This document shows positions 1-4,960 of a stretch of 7,404 bases of DNA, piece by piece (within the stretch, counting starts at the first letter, position 1; every line of letters starts with the position of its first letter). A program made the translations under genes and the position numbers. The notes beneath the pieces were generated by a model. That model was not told where the DNA came from and did not search any database. It saw only the letters and a list, made by a program, of their open reading frames with translations. Origin of the DNA: Deltaproteobacteria bacterium (lineage in GTDB: Bacteria; Desulfobacterota; Desulfuromonadia; Desulfuromonadales; Geopsychrobacteraceae); NCBI GenBank assembly GCA_009993495.1, contig JAACTI010000196.1:1-7404 (forward strand), read 5' to 3'.

Positions 1-252
1 CGTATCAAGCACTCCCGCGAGAGTCGCCCCGGCCGCCAGGGCGCGTTCCGAAGCCGCCTGAATGGTCGGGCCGTCGGCCATGGGGTCAGAAAAAGGAAAA
101 CCCAGTTCAACCAGATCGGCACCCGAAGCAGCCAGGGTGCGCACCAATTGTACCGTGGTCGCCAAATCAGGATCACCGGCGGTTATAAACGGAATCAGAC
201 CGGGACGATTCTGCCTTTTCAGTTGCAAAAAAACCTGCGCAATACGACTCAT
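1..252 (-). CDS. trpA: Tryptophan synthase alpha chain, N-terminal 84 residues (cut by window edge)
   Basis: TrpA cleaves indole-3-glycerol phosphate to indole and glyceraldehyde 3-phosphate, and passes indole through a tunnel to TrpB in the cytoplasmic alpha2-beta2 complex. Translating the minus strand from the ATG at 252-250 gives 84 codons open to base 1. They begin MSRIAQVFLQLKRQ and include PFITAGDPDL (residues 21-30) and the family signature LGFPFSDPMADGPTIQ (50-65). The two catalytic acids sit at Glu49 and Asp60, the same numbering as in E. coli TrpA. The start is supported by an AGGGA-type ribosome binding site a few bases upstream and by the usual N-terminal length. The rest of the gene (a usual TrpA is about 265 aa) lies outside the window. 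Its partner trpB is not adjacent: the rhlB-like gene intervenes, so trpA may need its own promoter or long read-through. Confidence 0.95.
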   Translation of the reverse strand, partial: MSRIAQVFLQLKRQNRPGLIPFITAGDPDLATTVQLVRTLAASGADLVELGFPFSDPMADGPTIQAASERALAAGATLAGVLDT

Positions 253-316
253 GGATATTCCCTGGAAATGGGTGTTGCCGTGCAAAGTGATCAGACGGGC
301 CAAGTTCAAGCCCATC

Positions 317-346
317 AGTTTAAGCGAAGCAAGCGGACAGTTTCAA
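317..346 (-). promoter_or_regulatory. Possible sigma70-type promoter for trpA
   Basis: On the minus strand, TTGAAA (346-341) is followed after 18 bp by TAAACT (322-317), about 65 bp before the trpA start. The -35 box matches the consensus TTGACA at five of six positions and the -10 box matches TATAAT at four. The 136-bp gap between the rhlB-like stop and trpA shows no clear terminator. It therefore cannot be said whether trpA is transcribed from here or by read-through. This is a consensus match only. Confidence 0.3.
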
Positions 347-388
347 TTGTTTTTTTAACACGCCCCTGAGCCCCGAACCACGATCCCA

Positions 389-1666
389 TTATTCGGCGCG
401 CGGCGCCGCAGGCTTGCGCCCTGCCGGGCGCCGTCGTGGACGTGGCCGAGAGGCGGGGTTACCGGCTTCTTTTTTGCGCTCAACAAGGGGCGGGCGTTTT
501 TTGCGCGCCACCCGCTTATACTCGAAGCAGAAATCTGCGTCGATGGGCATGGTACTGGGAATCGCGTGGCCGAGATACTCCTCAATTTCGGCCAACTGAT
601 AAACGGTCTCCTCGTCGGCAAAACTGATGGCACGACCGCTGGCCCCGGCACGGGCGGTGCGCCCAATACGGTGAACATAATCTTCGCGATCCTGGGGCAA
701 GTCATAATTGACGACATGGGTAATATTATCGACATGAATCCCGCGTGACGCGACATCGGTGGCAACCAGACACTGAATTTCGCCGAGTTTGAAGCGTTCG
801 AGAATGCGCATACGCTTTTTCTGTACCACATCTCCCGACAGCACCCCGGCACTAAAGCCGTTAGCTTCAAGCAGCGCATGCAGACGTTCACCCTCAATTT
901 TGGTGTTGACGAAGAGCAACATGCGTTCAATGTCGGTCTCGCTCTTGAGCAAACCTAAAAGCAGAGCGAATTTTTCACGACGCGACACGTGATAAAGGAT
1001 CTGGTCGATCTTGATTGCCGTCATCTGCTTGGGTTCAATGGAAACCTTTTCGGCAATATTCATGAACTCGTAGGCAAGTTCCATCACCTGGGGTGACAGG
1101 GTTGCCGAAAAGAGCATGGTCTGACGTTTTTCAAAGGGCGGTAACTGGCGCAGAATATAACGCAGATCTTTGATGAACCCCATATCGAACATCCGATCGG
1201 CCTCGTCAATCACCAGCATTTCGACCCGGCGCAGGGAAAAGACTTTTTGACGAAAGTAGTCGATCAGGCGCCCAGGGGTGGCGACAATAATATCAACCCC
1301 GTCTTTGAGCGCCTGACGCTGTTTGTCGTAATCCATCCCCCCAAATATCGCTTGAACCCGCAGACCGGTGTATTTGCCCAAGAGGTCGGCATCGGCACAG
1401 ATCTGCACCACCAGTTCGCGCGTTGGGGCCATGATCAGGGCACGAGGATTATTGGTCGTCTCCTGCCCGGCGGCCAAAAGCCGGGTAAAAAGCGAAATCA
1501 AAAAAGCCGCGGTCTTGCCGGTTCCCGTCTGGGCCTGGGCGGCGACATCCTTGGCGCTCAGCGCCAGGGGAATGGATTCTTCCTGTACCGGGGTTAAGCG
1601 TTCGAACCCGGCCTCGGCAATCCCCCGCAACACCACCGCCGGCAGAGCAAATTCCGTAAACTTCAT
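389..1666 (-). CDS. rhlB: DEAD-box ATP-dependent RNA helicase, RhlB-like
   Basis: This is a 425-residue superfamily 2 RNA helicase that would use ATP to unwind short RNA duplexes or remodel RNPs in the cytoplasm. All core motifs are present in order: Q motif with Gln28, motif I AQTGTGKT (45-52), Ia PTREL (81-85), TPGR (130-133), DEAD (154-157), SAT (187-189), ATDVASRG (302-309) and HRIGRTARAG (332-341). Stretches such as PRALIMAPTREL, RLIDY, DEADRM.D.GFIKD, SGDV.QKKR.RIL, NYDLP..EDYVHRIGRT and the late IGHxIP-like segment closely recall E. coli RhlB (421 aa) more than RhlE or DeaD, so I use that symbol. After residue 385 comes a strongly basic tail rich in Arg, Lys and Pro, probably an RNA-binding extension. 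The ATG at 1666 has AAAGGA four bases upstream. It sits between trpB and trpA with no evident functional link. RhlB works with RNase E in gammaproteobacteria; whether it does here is unknown. Confidence 0.9.
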   Translation of the reverse strand: MKFTEFALPAVVLRGIAEAGFERLTPVQEESIPLALSAKDVAAQAQTGTGKTAAFLISLFTRLLAAGQETTNNPRALIMAPTRELVVQICADADLLGKYTGLRVQAIFGGMDYDKQRQALKDGVDIIVATPGRLIDYFRQKVFSLRRVEMLVIDEADRMFDMGFIKDLRYILRQLPPFEKRQTMLFSATLSPQVMELAYEFMNIAEKVSIEPKQMTAIKIDQILYHVSRREKFALLLGLLKSETDIERMLLFVNTKIEGERLHALLEANGFSAGVLSGDVVQKKRMRILERFKLGEIQCLVATDVASRGIHVDNITHVVNYDLPQDREDYVHRIGRTARAGASGRAISFADEETVYQLAEIEEYLGHAIPSTMPIDADFCFEYKRVARKKRPPLVERKKEAGNPASRPRPRRRPAGRKPAAPRAE

Positions 1667-1680
1667 AACGTCCTTTCCTG

Positions 1681-1698
1681 AAAAAACTTAAAAAACTT
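1681..1698. repeat. 9-bp tandem duplication in the rhlB leader
   Basis: AAAAAACTT occurs twice back to back on the plus strand. On the minus strand this gives an AAGTTTTTT AAGTTTTTT run directly upstream of the rhlB-like ribosome binding site, so the mRNA would be U-rich and unstructured there. Confidence 0.7.
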
Positions 1699-1731
1699 GG
1701 TCACTATTCACCAACCCATCCAGGGGCGTCA

Positions 1732-1754
1732 TCCCCGAGAGGTTCTGTCGGGGA
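1732..1754. repeat. Inverted repeat with 7-bp stem in the rhlB upstream region
   Basis: TCCCCGA (1732-1738) and TCGGGGA (1748-1754) pair perfectly around a 9-nt loop. On the minus strand no T-tract follows, so it does not look like an intrinsic terminator. It could be a 5' leader hairpin of the helicase mRNA or simply a repeat remnant. Confidence 0.5.
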
Positions 1755-1765
1755 ACCCGATTCTC

Positions 1766-1783
1766 AACCCTGAAAACCCTGAA
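1766..1783. repeat. 9-bp tandem duplication
   Basis: AACCCTGAA occurs twice in direct succession. No function is apparent; with the pair at 1681-1698 it is the second perfect 9-bp duplication within about 100 bp. Confidence 0.65.
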
Positions 1784-1839
1784 TATCGGCTAAGATCCCG
1801 GCGTAATGACGCTACAGGAATCGCCTTCATGCGCGATTT

Positions 1840-1863
1840 TCGCGGCTGAAAGCCGCTCCCACA
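1840..1863 (-). repeat. REP-like palindromic element, copy A
   Basis: The minus strand reads TGTGGGAGCGGCTTTCAG followed by CCGCGA. The GTGGGAGCGG head and the stem GCGGCT / AGCCGC around TTC are the hallmarks of REP (repetitive extragenic palindrome) sequences known from Pseudomonas and other proteobacteria. A nearly identical copy in the same orientation lies at 3531-3554. REPs are usually intergenic, near the 3' ends of genes, and are mobilised by RAYT transposases; none is encoded in this window. Confidence 0.75.
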
Positions 1864-1907
1864 AAAAAGGGCTGAACAGTTACAAAACTTGTTTAATTAT
1901 TCAGTCC
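1863..1907 (-). terminator. Terminator-like hairpin downstream of trpB (possibly bidirectional)
   Basis: The arms 1869-1888 and 1888-1907 form an imperfect stem. Its base pairs GG-A-CTGAA with TTCAG-C-CC on the minus strand, and it is followed directly by six Ts (1868-1863). On the plus strand the same hairpin is followed by TTTTT (1908-1912), so it could stop transcription both ways. It lies about 250 bp after the trpB stop and about 200 bp before the rhlB-like start, which would separate those transcripts. The stem has internal mismatches, so its strength is uncertain. Confidence 0.55.
1871..1888 (-). repeat. 18-bp direct repeat, copy 1 (within the terminator arm)
   Basis: The plus strand reads GCTGAACAGTTACAAAAC. 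The same 18-mer with one change (T to G) occurs at 2133-2150 in the same orientation. A weaker relative occurs at 3563-3576 in the second REP module. Confidence 0.7.
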
Positions 1908-1947
1908 TTTTTCTGTTCGGAACCCCTTTAGAATCAAAAGGCTTGCC

Positions 1948-1966
1948 CGCGCAGAGCCGCAAAGAA
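1948..1966 (+). repeat. Inverted copy of the CGCAGAGCCGC-type repeat, left arm
   Basis: CGCGCAGAGCCGCAAAGAA on the plus strand is complementary at 16 of 19 positions to 2062-2080. The two arms point at each other across about 95 bp. Sequences of the type CGCAAAGMCGCAGAG recur in many environmental bacterial genomes as short intergenic repeats. That likeness is from memory and was not searched. Confidence 0.55.
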
Positions 1967-2013
1967 GGACAAATCCCTTTCAGTACACAAAGAACAACTT
2001 AAGCTAAGGGGAA

Positions 2014-2035
2014 AATTTAAACTCCTGTTTAAATT
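2014..2035. repeat. Perfect 9-bp inverted repeat with 4-nt loop
   Basis: AATTTAAAC (2014-2022) and GTTTAAATT (2027-2035) are exact reverse complements around TCCT. The stem is AT-only apart from one pair and no T-tract follows, so it is unlikely to be a strong terminator. A protein-binding palindrome or the core of a small repeat element is equally possible. Confidence 0.6.
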
Positions 2036-2063
2036 CAAGCCAAATAAGCCTTTAGGGGGGGTT

Positions 2064-2087
2064 CTCTGCGGCTCTGCGGCTTTGCGC
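2064..2087 (-). repeat. Three 8-bp tandem units, right arm of the inverted pair
   Basis: The plus strand reads CTCTGCGG, CTCTGCGG, CTTTGCGC: three contiguous 8-mers, the first two identical. The minus strand gives the GCGCAAAG-CCGCAGAG-CCGCAGAG form of the element seen in opposite orientation at 1948-1966. Confidence 0.6.
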
Positions 2088-2132
2088 GAGATGCCCTTGA
2101 CTCACCTCTGTCTTTCTTGAACTTTACAGGTT

Positions 2133-2150
2133 GCTGAACAGTGACAAAAC
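2133..2150 (-). repeat. 18-bp direct repeat, copy 2 (just after the trpB stop)
   Basis: The plus strand reads GCTGAACAGTGACAAAAC, 17 of 18 identical to 1871-1888. It lies 7 bp downstream of the trpB stop codon. Unlike copy 1, it is not followed by a T-tract on the minus strand and has no pairing arm beside it. Confidence 0.7.
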
Positions 2151-2157
2151 CGCGCCA

Positions 2158-3351
2158 TCAAAAATTGGCGCCCATGGCGTCAGCAACGGTATGAATATCC
2201 TTGTCGCCGCGCCCGGACAAACAGATCAAAACAATCTCATCAGGCGTCATTGTTGGGGCCAACTTTTGACAATAGGCAACGGCGTGGGCGCTTTCGAGAG
2301 CCGGAATAATGCCCTCCAGCAGGGTGAGACGCTGGAAAGCCTCCAGGGCTTCCTGGTCGGTCACTGCCACATATTCGGCCCGGCCAATCTCATGCAAATG
2401 GGCATGTTCGGGGCCGACTCCCGGATAATCGAGCCCGGCGGAAATAGAATGGGCATGGTTGATCTGGCCATCGGCATTCTGGAGCAAATAGGTTTTGTTG
2501 CCATGCAGCACCCCCTTGGCCCCAGCCCCGATGGATGCTGCATGTTTGTCCGTATCCACCCCCAATCCGGCGGCTTCAACCCCGATCAAACGCACCGCTT
2601 GATCGTTAATGAAAGGGTAAAAGAGCCCCATGGCATTGGAACCACCACCGATACAAGCCAGGGCCACCTCAGGCAGGCGCCCGGTCGCATCGAGAATCTG
2701 GGCCCGCGCTTCGGTGCCGATCACCGCTTGAAAATCCCGCACCAGTTGCGGATAGGGATGGGGACCGGCAACTGTCCCGATCACATAAAAGGTATCGCGC
2801 ACATGGGTCACCCAATAGCGTAGGGCCTCGTTCATGGCATCTTTCAGGGTTGCGGTGCCACTGGTGACTTCGTGAACCCGGGCGCCGAGGAGTTTCATGC
2901 GAAAGACATTCAACGCCTGACGCCGAATATCTTCCTTGCCCATAAAAACATCACACTCCATGCCGAACAGGGCCGCAACCGTGGCCGTGGCTACGCCGTG
3001 CTGCCCGGCACCTGTTTCGGCAATGACTTTTTTCTTTCCCATCCGCCGCGCCAGCAAAATTTGACCCACGGTATTATTCACCTTGTGGGCGCCGGTGTGA
3101 TTCAGATCTTCACGTTTCAGATATATTTGCGCGCCACCCAGTTCCGCACCCAGACGCTGCGCATGATAAAGGGGGCTGGGACGCCCCACATACTGACGCA
3201 GGTAATAATGAAATTCTTGCGTGAAAGCCGGATCCGCCTGGGCCTCAGCATAAGCAGCTTCCAGCTCCAGCAGGGCGGGCATGAGGGTTTCCGCCACATA
3301 ACGACCACCAAAATCACCAAAATGGCCGCGCATGTCAGGTTGTTTGTACAT
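2158..3351 (-). CDS. trpB: Tryptophan synthase beta chain
   Basis: TrpB is the PLP-dependent subunit that condenses indole with L-serine to give L-tryptophan. The product is 397 residues, the same length as E. coli TrpB. The N-terminus carries FGDFGGRYVAETLMPALLEL (11-30). The PLP-binding segment KREDLNHTGAHKVNN places the Schiff-base lysine at residue 90. AETGAGQHG gives the catalytic Glu at 112, and GGGSNAMG is the phosphate-binding loop. These mark the standard TrpB1 type that works with TrpA, rather than the longer TrpB2. The ATG at 3351 is preceded by AGAAGGA, about 12 nt away, a somewhat long spacing; Met7 is a less likely alternative start. trpA does not follow directly: a 491-bp gap and the rhlB-like gene come first. 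A structured leader with a U9 tract precedes the gene and may control it. Confidence 0.97.
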   Translation of the reverse strand: MYKQPDMRGHFGDFGGRYVAETLMPALLELEAAYAEAQADPAFTQEFHYYLRQYVGRPSPLYHAQRLGAELGGAQIYLKREDLNHTGAHKVNNTVGQILLARRMGKKKVIAETGAGQHGVATATVAALFGMECDVFMGKEDIRRQALNVFRMKLLGARVHEVTSGTATLKDAMNEALRYWVTHVRDTFYVIGTVAGPHPYPQLVRDFQAVIGTEARAQILDATGRLPEVALACIGGGSNAMGLFYPFINDQAVRLIGVEAAGLGVDTDKHAASIGAGAKGVLHGNKTYLLQNADGQINHAHSISAGLDYPGVGPEHAHLHEIGRAEYVAVTDQEALEAFQRLTLLEGIIPALESAHAVAYCQKLAPTMTPDEIVLICLSGRGDKDIHTVADAMGANF

Positions 3352-3363
3352 AGGTTTTTCTCA

Positions 3364-3456
3364 TCCTTCTAAAAAAAAATGGGTATCGATTCACCCTCCC
3401 GAGCCCGCGGCATGAATGGATTCATGCAGCCCATGGAATGGGGGTCTCGGGCTCGG
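3364..3456 (-). promoter_or_regulatory. Structured trpB leader: three-way junction, U9 tract and RBS (candidate attenuator)
   Basis: Read on the minus strand, CCGAGCCC (3456-3449) pairs perfectly with GGGCTCGG (3406-3399). This outer stem encloses two perfect hairpins: CCCAT-TCC-ATGGG (3442-3430) and GCATGAA-TCCA-TTCATGC (3427-3410). Just downstream, GGGT and ACCC (3396-3393 and 3384-3381) can form a weak stem, followed after one base by nine Ts (3379-3371). The ribosome binding site AGAAGGA (3370-3364) follows immediately. The order fold, U-tract, RBS resembles a transcription attenuator. An alternative pairing of ATGGG (3434-3430) with CCCAT (3384-3380) would put a hairpin directly against the U-tract and exclude the second hairpin. 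I recognise no known riboswitch, T-box or Trp-rich leader peptide, so function is inference. Confidence 0.45.
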
Positions 3457-3467
3457 TTCTACGGAGC

Positions 3468-3495
3468 GGAAGAGTTCCTCTTTTGAGACTCTTCC
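3468..3495 (-). repeat. Strong hairpin in the trpB leader
   Basis: On the minus strand GGAAGAGT pairs with ACTCTTCC over 8 bp, then CTC pairs with GAG across a 2-nt GA bulge, closed by an AAAA loop. No T-tract follows, so it is not an intrinsic terminator. It lies 12 nt upstream of the three-way junction and may be part of the same leader RNA. Confidence 0.55.
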
Positions 3496-3530
3496 CCACC
3501 CCTCCAAGGGTCGTCGGTAATCGCAATGCC

Positions 3531-3554
3531 TCGCGGCTGAAAACCGCTCCCACA
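3531..3554 (-). repeat. REP-like palindromic element, copy B
   Basis: This is the same orientation and sequence as 1840-1863 except for one base in the stem (GCGGTT in place of GCGGCT on the minus strand). That change keeps pairing in RNA through a G-U wobble. The identity extends on one side through an A-tract into the terminator hairpin, giving 41 identical of 46 aligned columns between 1840-1884 and 3531-3576. Confidence 0.75.
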
Positions 3555-3587
3555 AAAAAAGTGCTGAAGCGTTACATTTTTTTCAGC
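3554..3587 (-). terminator. Probable intrinsic terminator of ispG
   Basis: On the minus strand GCTGAA (3587-3582) pairs with TTCAGC (3568-3563) around a 13-nt loop, followed after two bases by seven Ts (3560-3554). It begins 38 bp after the ispG stop and would end that transcript. The stem is only 6 bp with two G-C pairs, so efficiency may be modest. It is homologous to the hairpin downstream of trpB. Confidence 0.55.
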
Positions 3588-3624
3588 GACCCTGCGACAA
3601 ATCCGTATCTTCAGCCCCAAGCCA

Positions 3625-4737
3625 TTAAGCATCTTGGTTATAATTAACACTGGCAGGGCCGGAAACGCAAACCGCCGCCTGGCGCTCCCGCACCAGTGCC
3701 CAAGCTTCTTCAACCAGGGCATCGGCAAGCTCGGCTTCGGCGACCTTGCGCACCACTTCGCCTTGACGGAAGAGCAACCCCTGCCCCTTGCCCCCGGCGA
3801 TACCCAGATCTGCCTCCCGCGCTTCGCCCGGCCCGTTGACCACGCACCCCATGACCGCAATTGTCAGGGGCAGTGGCAGATCGTGCAAACGCTTCTCGAC
3901 CTCTTCCGCGACCGCGATCAGATTCACCTGGCAACGCCCGCAGGTCGGACAACTGACAAACACCGGCCCGCGTTGGCGCAAGCCGAGGCTTTTCAAAATT
4001 TCGAAACCAACCCGCACCTCTTCTACCGGATCACCGGTGAGGGAAACGCGCAGGGTATCGCCAAGCCCTGCGTAAAGCAAGGTTCCAAGACCGACGGCAC
4101 TTTTAATTGTACCACTCCAGGTGGTACCCGCTTCGGTAATGCCGATATGCAGCGGGTAATCGACCTGTTGCGCCAGCAGCCGATAGGCCTCGACCGTGCG
4201 GCGAATGTTCGAAGCTTTGAGACTGACCTTGATTTCCTGATACGTGAGCTCTTCAAGCAGGCGGATATGCCCGAGGGCACTTTCGACCATGGCTTCGGCG
4301 GTTGGATGACCATATTTTGCGAGTAATTCCTTTTCCAACGAGCCCCCATTAACCCCAATCCGTATGGGGACTCGGCGTTCAGCGCAAGCCTTGACCACCT
4401 CGGCGATCTTCCAGCGCTCGCCAATATTGCCGGGGTTCAACCGCAAACCGGCCACCCCCTGTTCGAGGGCGGTCAGGGCCAGGCGATAGTCAAAGTGAAT
4501 GTCCGCGACCAGCGGCAAAGGGCAAGCAGCAACAATCGCCCCCAGGTTCCGCGCCGCATCCATATCGGGCACCGCACAGCGCACAATTTCACAGCCGGCG
4601 GCAACCAAAGCTTCGATCTGCGCCAGGGTTGCAGGGGTATCACGGGTATCAGTATTGCACATGGACTGTACCGACACCGGCGCCCCGCCACCAACGCTCA
4701 CCTGACCGAGTTGAATCTGGCGAGTTGTTTCAGCCAT
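3625..4737 (-). CDS. ispG: 4-hydroxy-3-methylbut-2-en-1-yl diphosphate synthase (flavodoxin/ferredoxin)
   Basis: IspG (GcpE) catalyses the penultimate step of the MEP isoprenoid pathway, reductively opening the cyclic diphosphate MEcPP to HMBPP with a [4Fe-4S] cluster. From the ATG at 4737 the protein has 370 residues (E. coli 372). The N-terminal TIM-barrel part shows VSVQSMCNTDTRD (21-33), VADIHFDY and LRLNPGNIG (98-106). The C-terminal cluster domain has SCPTCGRCQVNL with Cys263 and Cys266, and MGCVVNGPGEA with Cys298 and Glu305. These are the expected three Cys and one Glu ligands, each offset by seven from E. coli. An in-frame TTG at 4764 would add nine residues. The ATG is preferred because AAGGA lies 7 nt upstream and the length fits. 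The gene stands alone between gmd and trpB with a palindrome upstream and a terminator downstream, suggesting its own transcript. Confidence 0.96.
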   Translation of the reverse strand: MAETTRQIQLGQVSVGGGAPVSVQSMCNTDTRDTPATLAQIEALVAAGCEIVRCAVPDMDAARNLGAIVAACPLPLVADIHFDYRLALTALEQGVAGLRLNPGNIGERWKIAEVVKACAERRVPIRIGVNGGSLEKELLAKYGHPTAEAMVESALGHIRLLEELTYQEIKVSLKASNIRRTVEAYRLLAQQVDYPLHIGITEAGTTWSGTIKSAVGLGTLLYAGLGDTLRVSLTGDPVEEVRVGFEILKSLGLRQRGPVFVSCPTCGRCQVNLIAVAEEVEKRLHDLPLPLTIAVMGCVVNGPGEAREADLGIAGGKGQGLLFRQGEVVRKVAEAELADALVEEAWALVRERQAAVCVSGPASVNYNQDA

Positions 4738-4744
4738 CGGGCTT

Positions 4745-4754
4745 TCCTTTCTCC
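4745..4754 (-). promoter_or_regulatory. Ribosome binding site that decides the ispG start
   Basis: The minus strand reads GGAGAAAGGA here, with the AAGGA core ending 7 nt before the ATG at 4737. It would lie inside the coding region if the upstream TTG at 4764 were used, so it argues for the ATG. Confidence 0.7.
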
Positions 4755-4800
4755 GCGTCTTCAAAGTGAACAGCAGCCCTCCATCGTCAGTTGTAATTTT

Positions 4801-4822
4801 TGATACTTTCGCAAAAGTATCA
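4801..4822. promoter_or_regulatory. Perfect 9-bp palindrome upstream of ispG (possible operator)
   Basis: TGATACTTT (4801-4809) and AAAGTATCA (4814-4822) are exact reverse complements around CGCA. On the minus strand the hairpin is followed by AAAAATTAC, not Ts, so it is not a terminator for gmd. It overlaps the candidate ispG -10 box, the position expected of a repressor site. It could equally be the tip of a dispersed repeat. Confidence 0.5.
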
Positions 4823-4844
4823 GATCGGATGGCTAGAGCGCCAA
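4816..4844 (-). promoter_or_regulatory. Possible ispG promoter
   Basis: On the minus strand TTGGCG (4844-4839) is followed after 17 bp by GATACT (4821-4816). Each hexamer matches its sigma70 consensus at four of six positions and the spacing is ideal. The -10 box falls within the perfect palindrome at 4801-4822. It lies about 80 bp upstream of the ispG start. Weak consensus evidence only. Confidence 0.3.
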
Positions 4845-4960
4845 ATGCAAGGCGCGCAATGGTCGAACAATGAGGCGTACTCGCGTCCGTCGAAGCAGTG
4901 AGACCCTTGCGACTCTTCTCAGACGGGCGCCACAGTTGGTGAGTTTTTGCGACGCCATCA

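Larger units (their letters stand above)
1667..2157. other. 491-bp gene-free, repeat-rich interval between trpB and the rhlB-like gene
   Basis: I find no credible coding region on either strand here; short ATG frames lack ribosome binding sites and stop within about 15 codons. From rhlB towards trpB the interval holds: two 9-bp tandem duplications (1681-1698 and 1766-1783), a 7-bp stem hairpin (1732-1754), a REP-like element (1840-1863), a terminator-like hairpin (1863-1912), inverted copies of a CGCAGAGCCGC-type repeat (1948-1966 and 2062-2087), a perfect 9-bp-stem hairpin (2014-2035), and an 18-mer (2133-2150) that duplicates part of the terminator arm. This is dense for such a short stretch and suggests a landing area for repeats rather than a lost gene, although a decayed gene cannot be excluded. 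Confidence 0.75.

Noticed and set aside
355..930. Minus-strand 191-codon frame overlapping the 3' half of the rhlB-like gene
   Set aside because: It is the helicase sequence read in another frame. The helicase itself is intact through motif VI and its basic tail, so there is no frameshift to explain.
2131..2823. Plus-strand 230-codon open frame opposite trpB
   Set aside because: It lies wholly antisense to a well-supported trpB, has no recognisable domain, and is a typical shadow of a GC-rich gene.
3369..3434. 21-codon minus-strand ORF in the trpB leader ending in TAG just before the trpB RBS, considered as a Trp leader peptide
   Set aside because: It contains no tryptophan codons and has no ribosome binding site before its ATG, which falls inside a hairpin.
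3490..3520. GGGGTGGGG stretch on the minus strand upstream of trpB, considered as a T-box motif
   Set aside because: Only GGGTGG matches; the rest of the T-box consensus (the NACCGCG part) is absent, and no specifier stem is apparent.
3634..4326. Plus-strand 230-codon open frame opposite ispG
   Set aside because: Antisense shadow of ispG; no motif, and low-complexity residue use set by the complementary codons.
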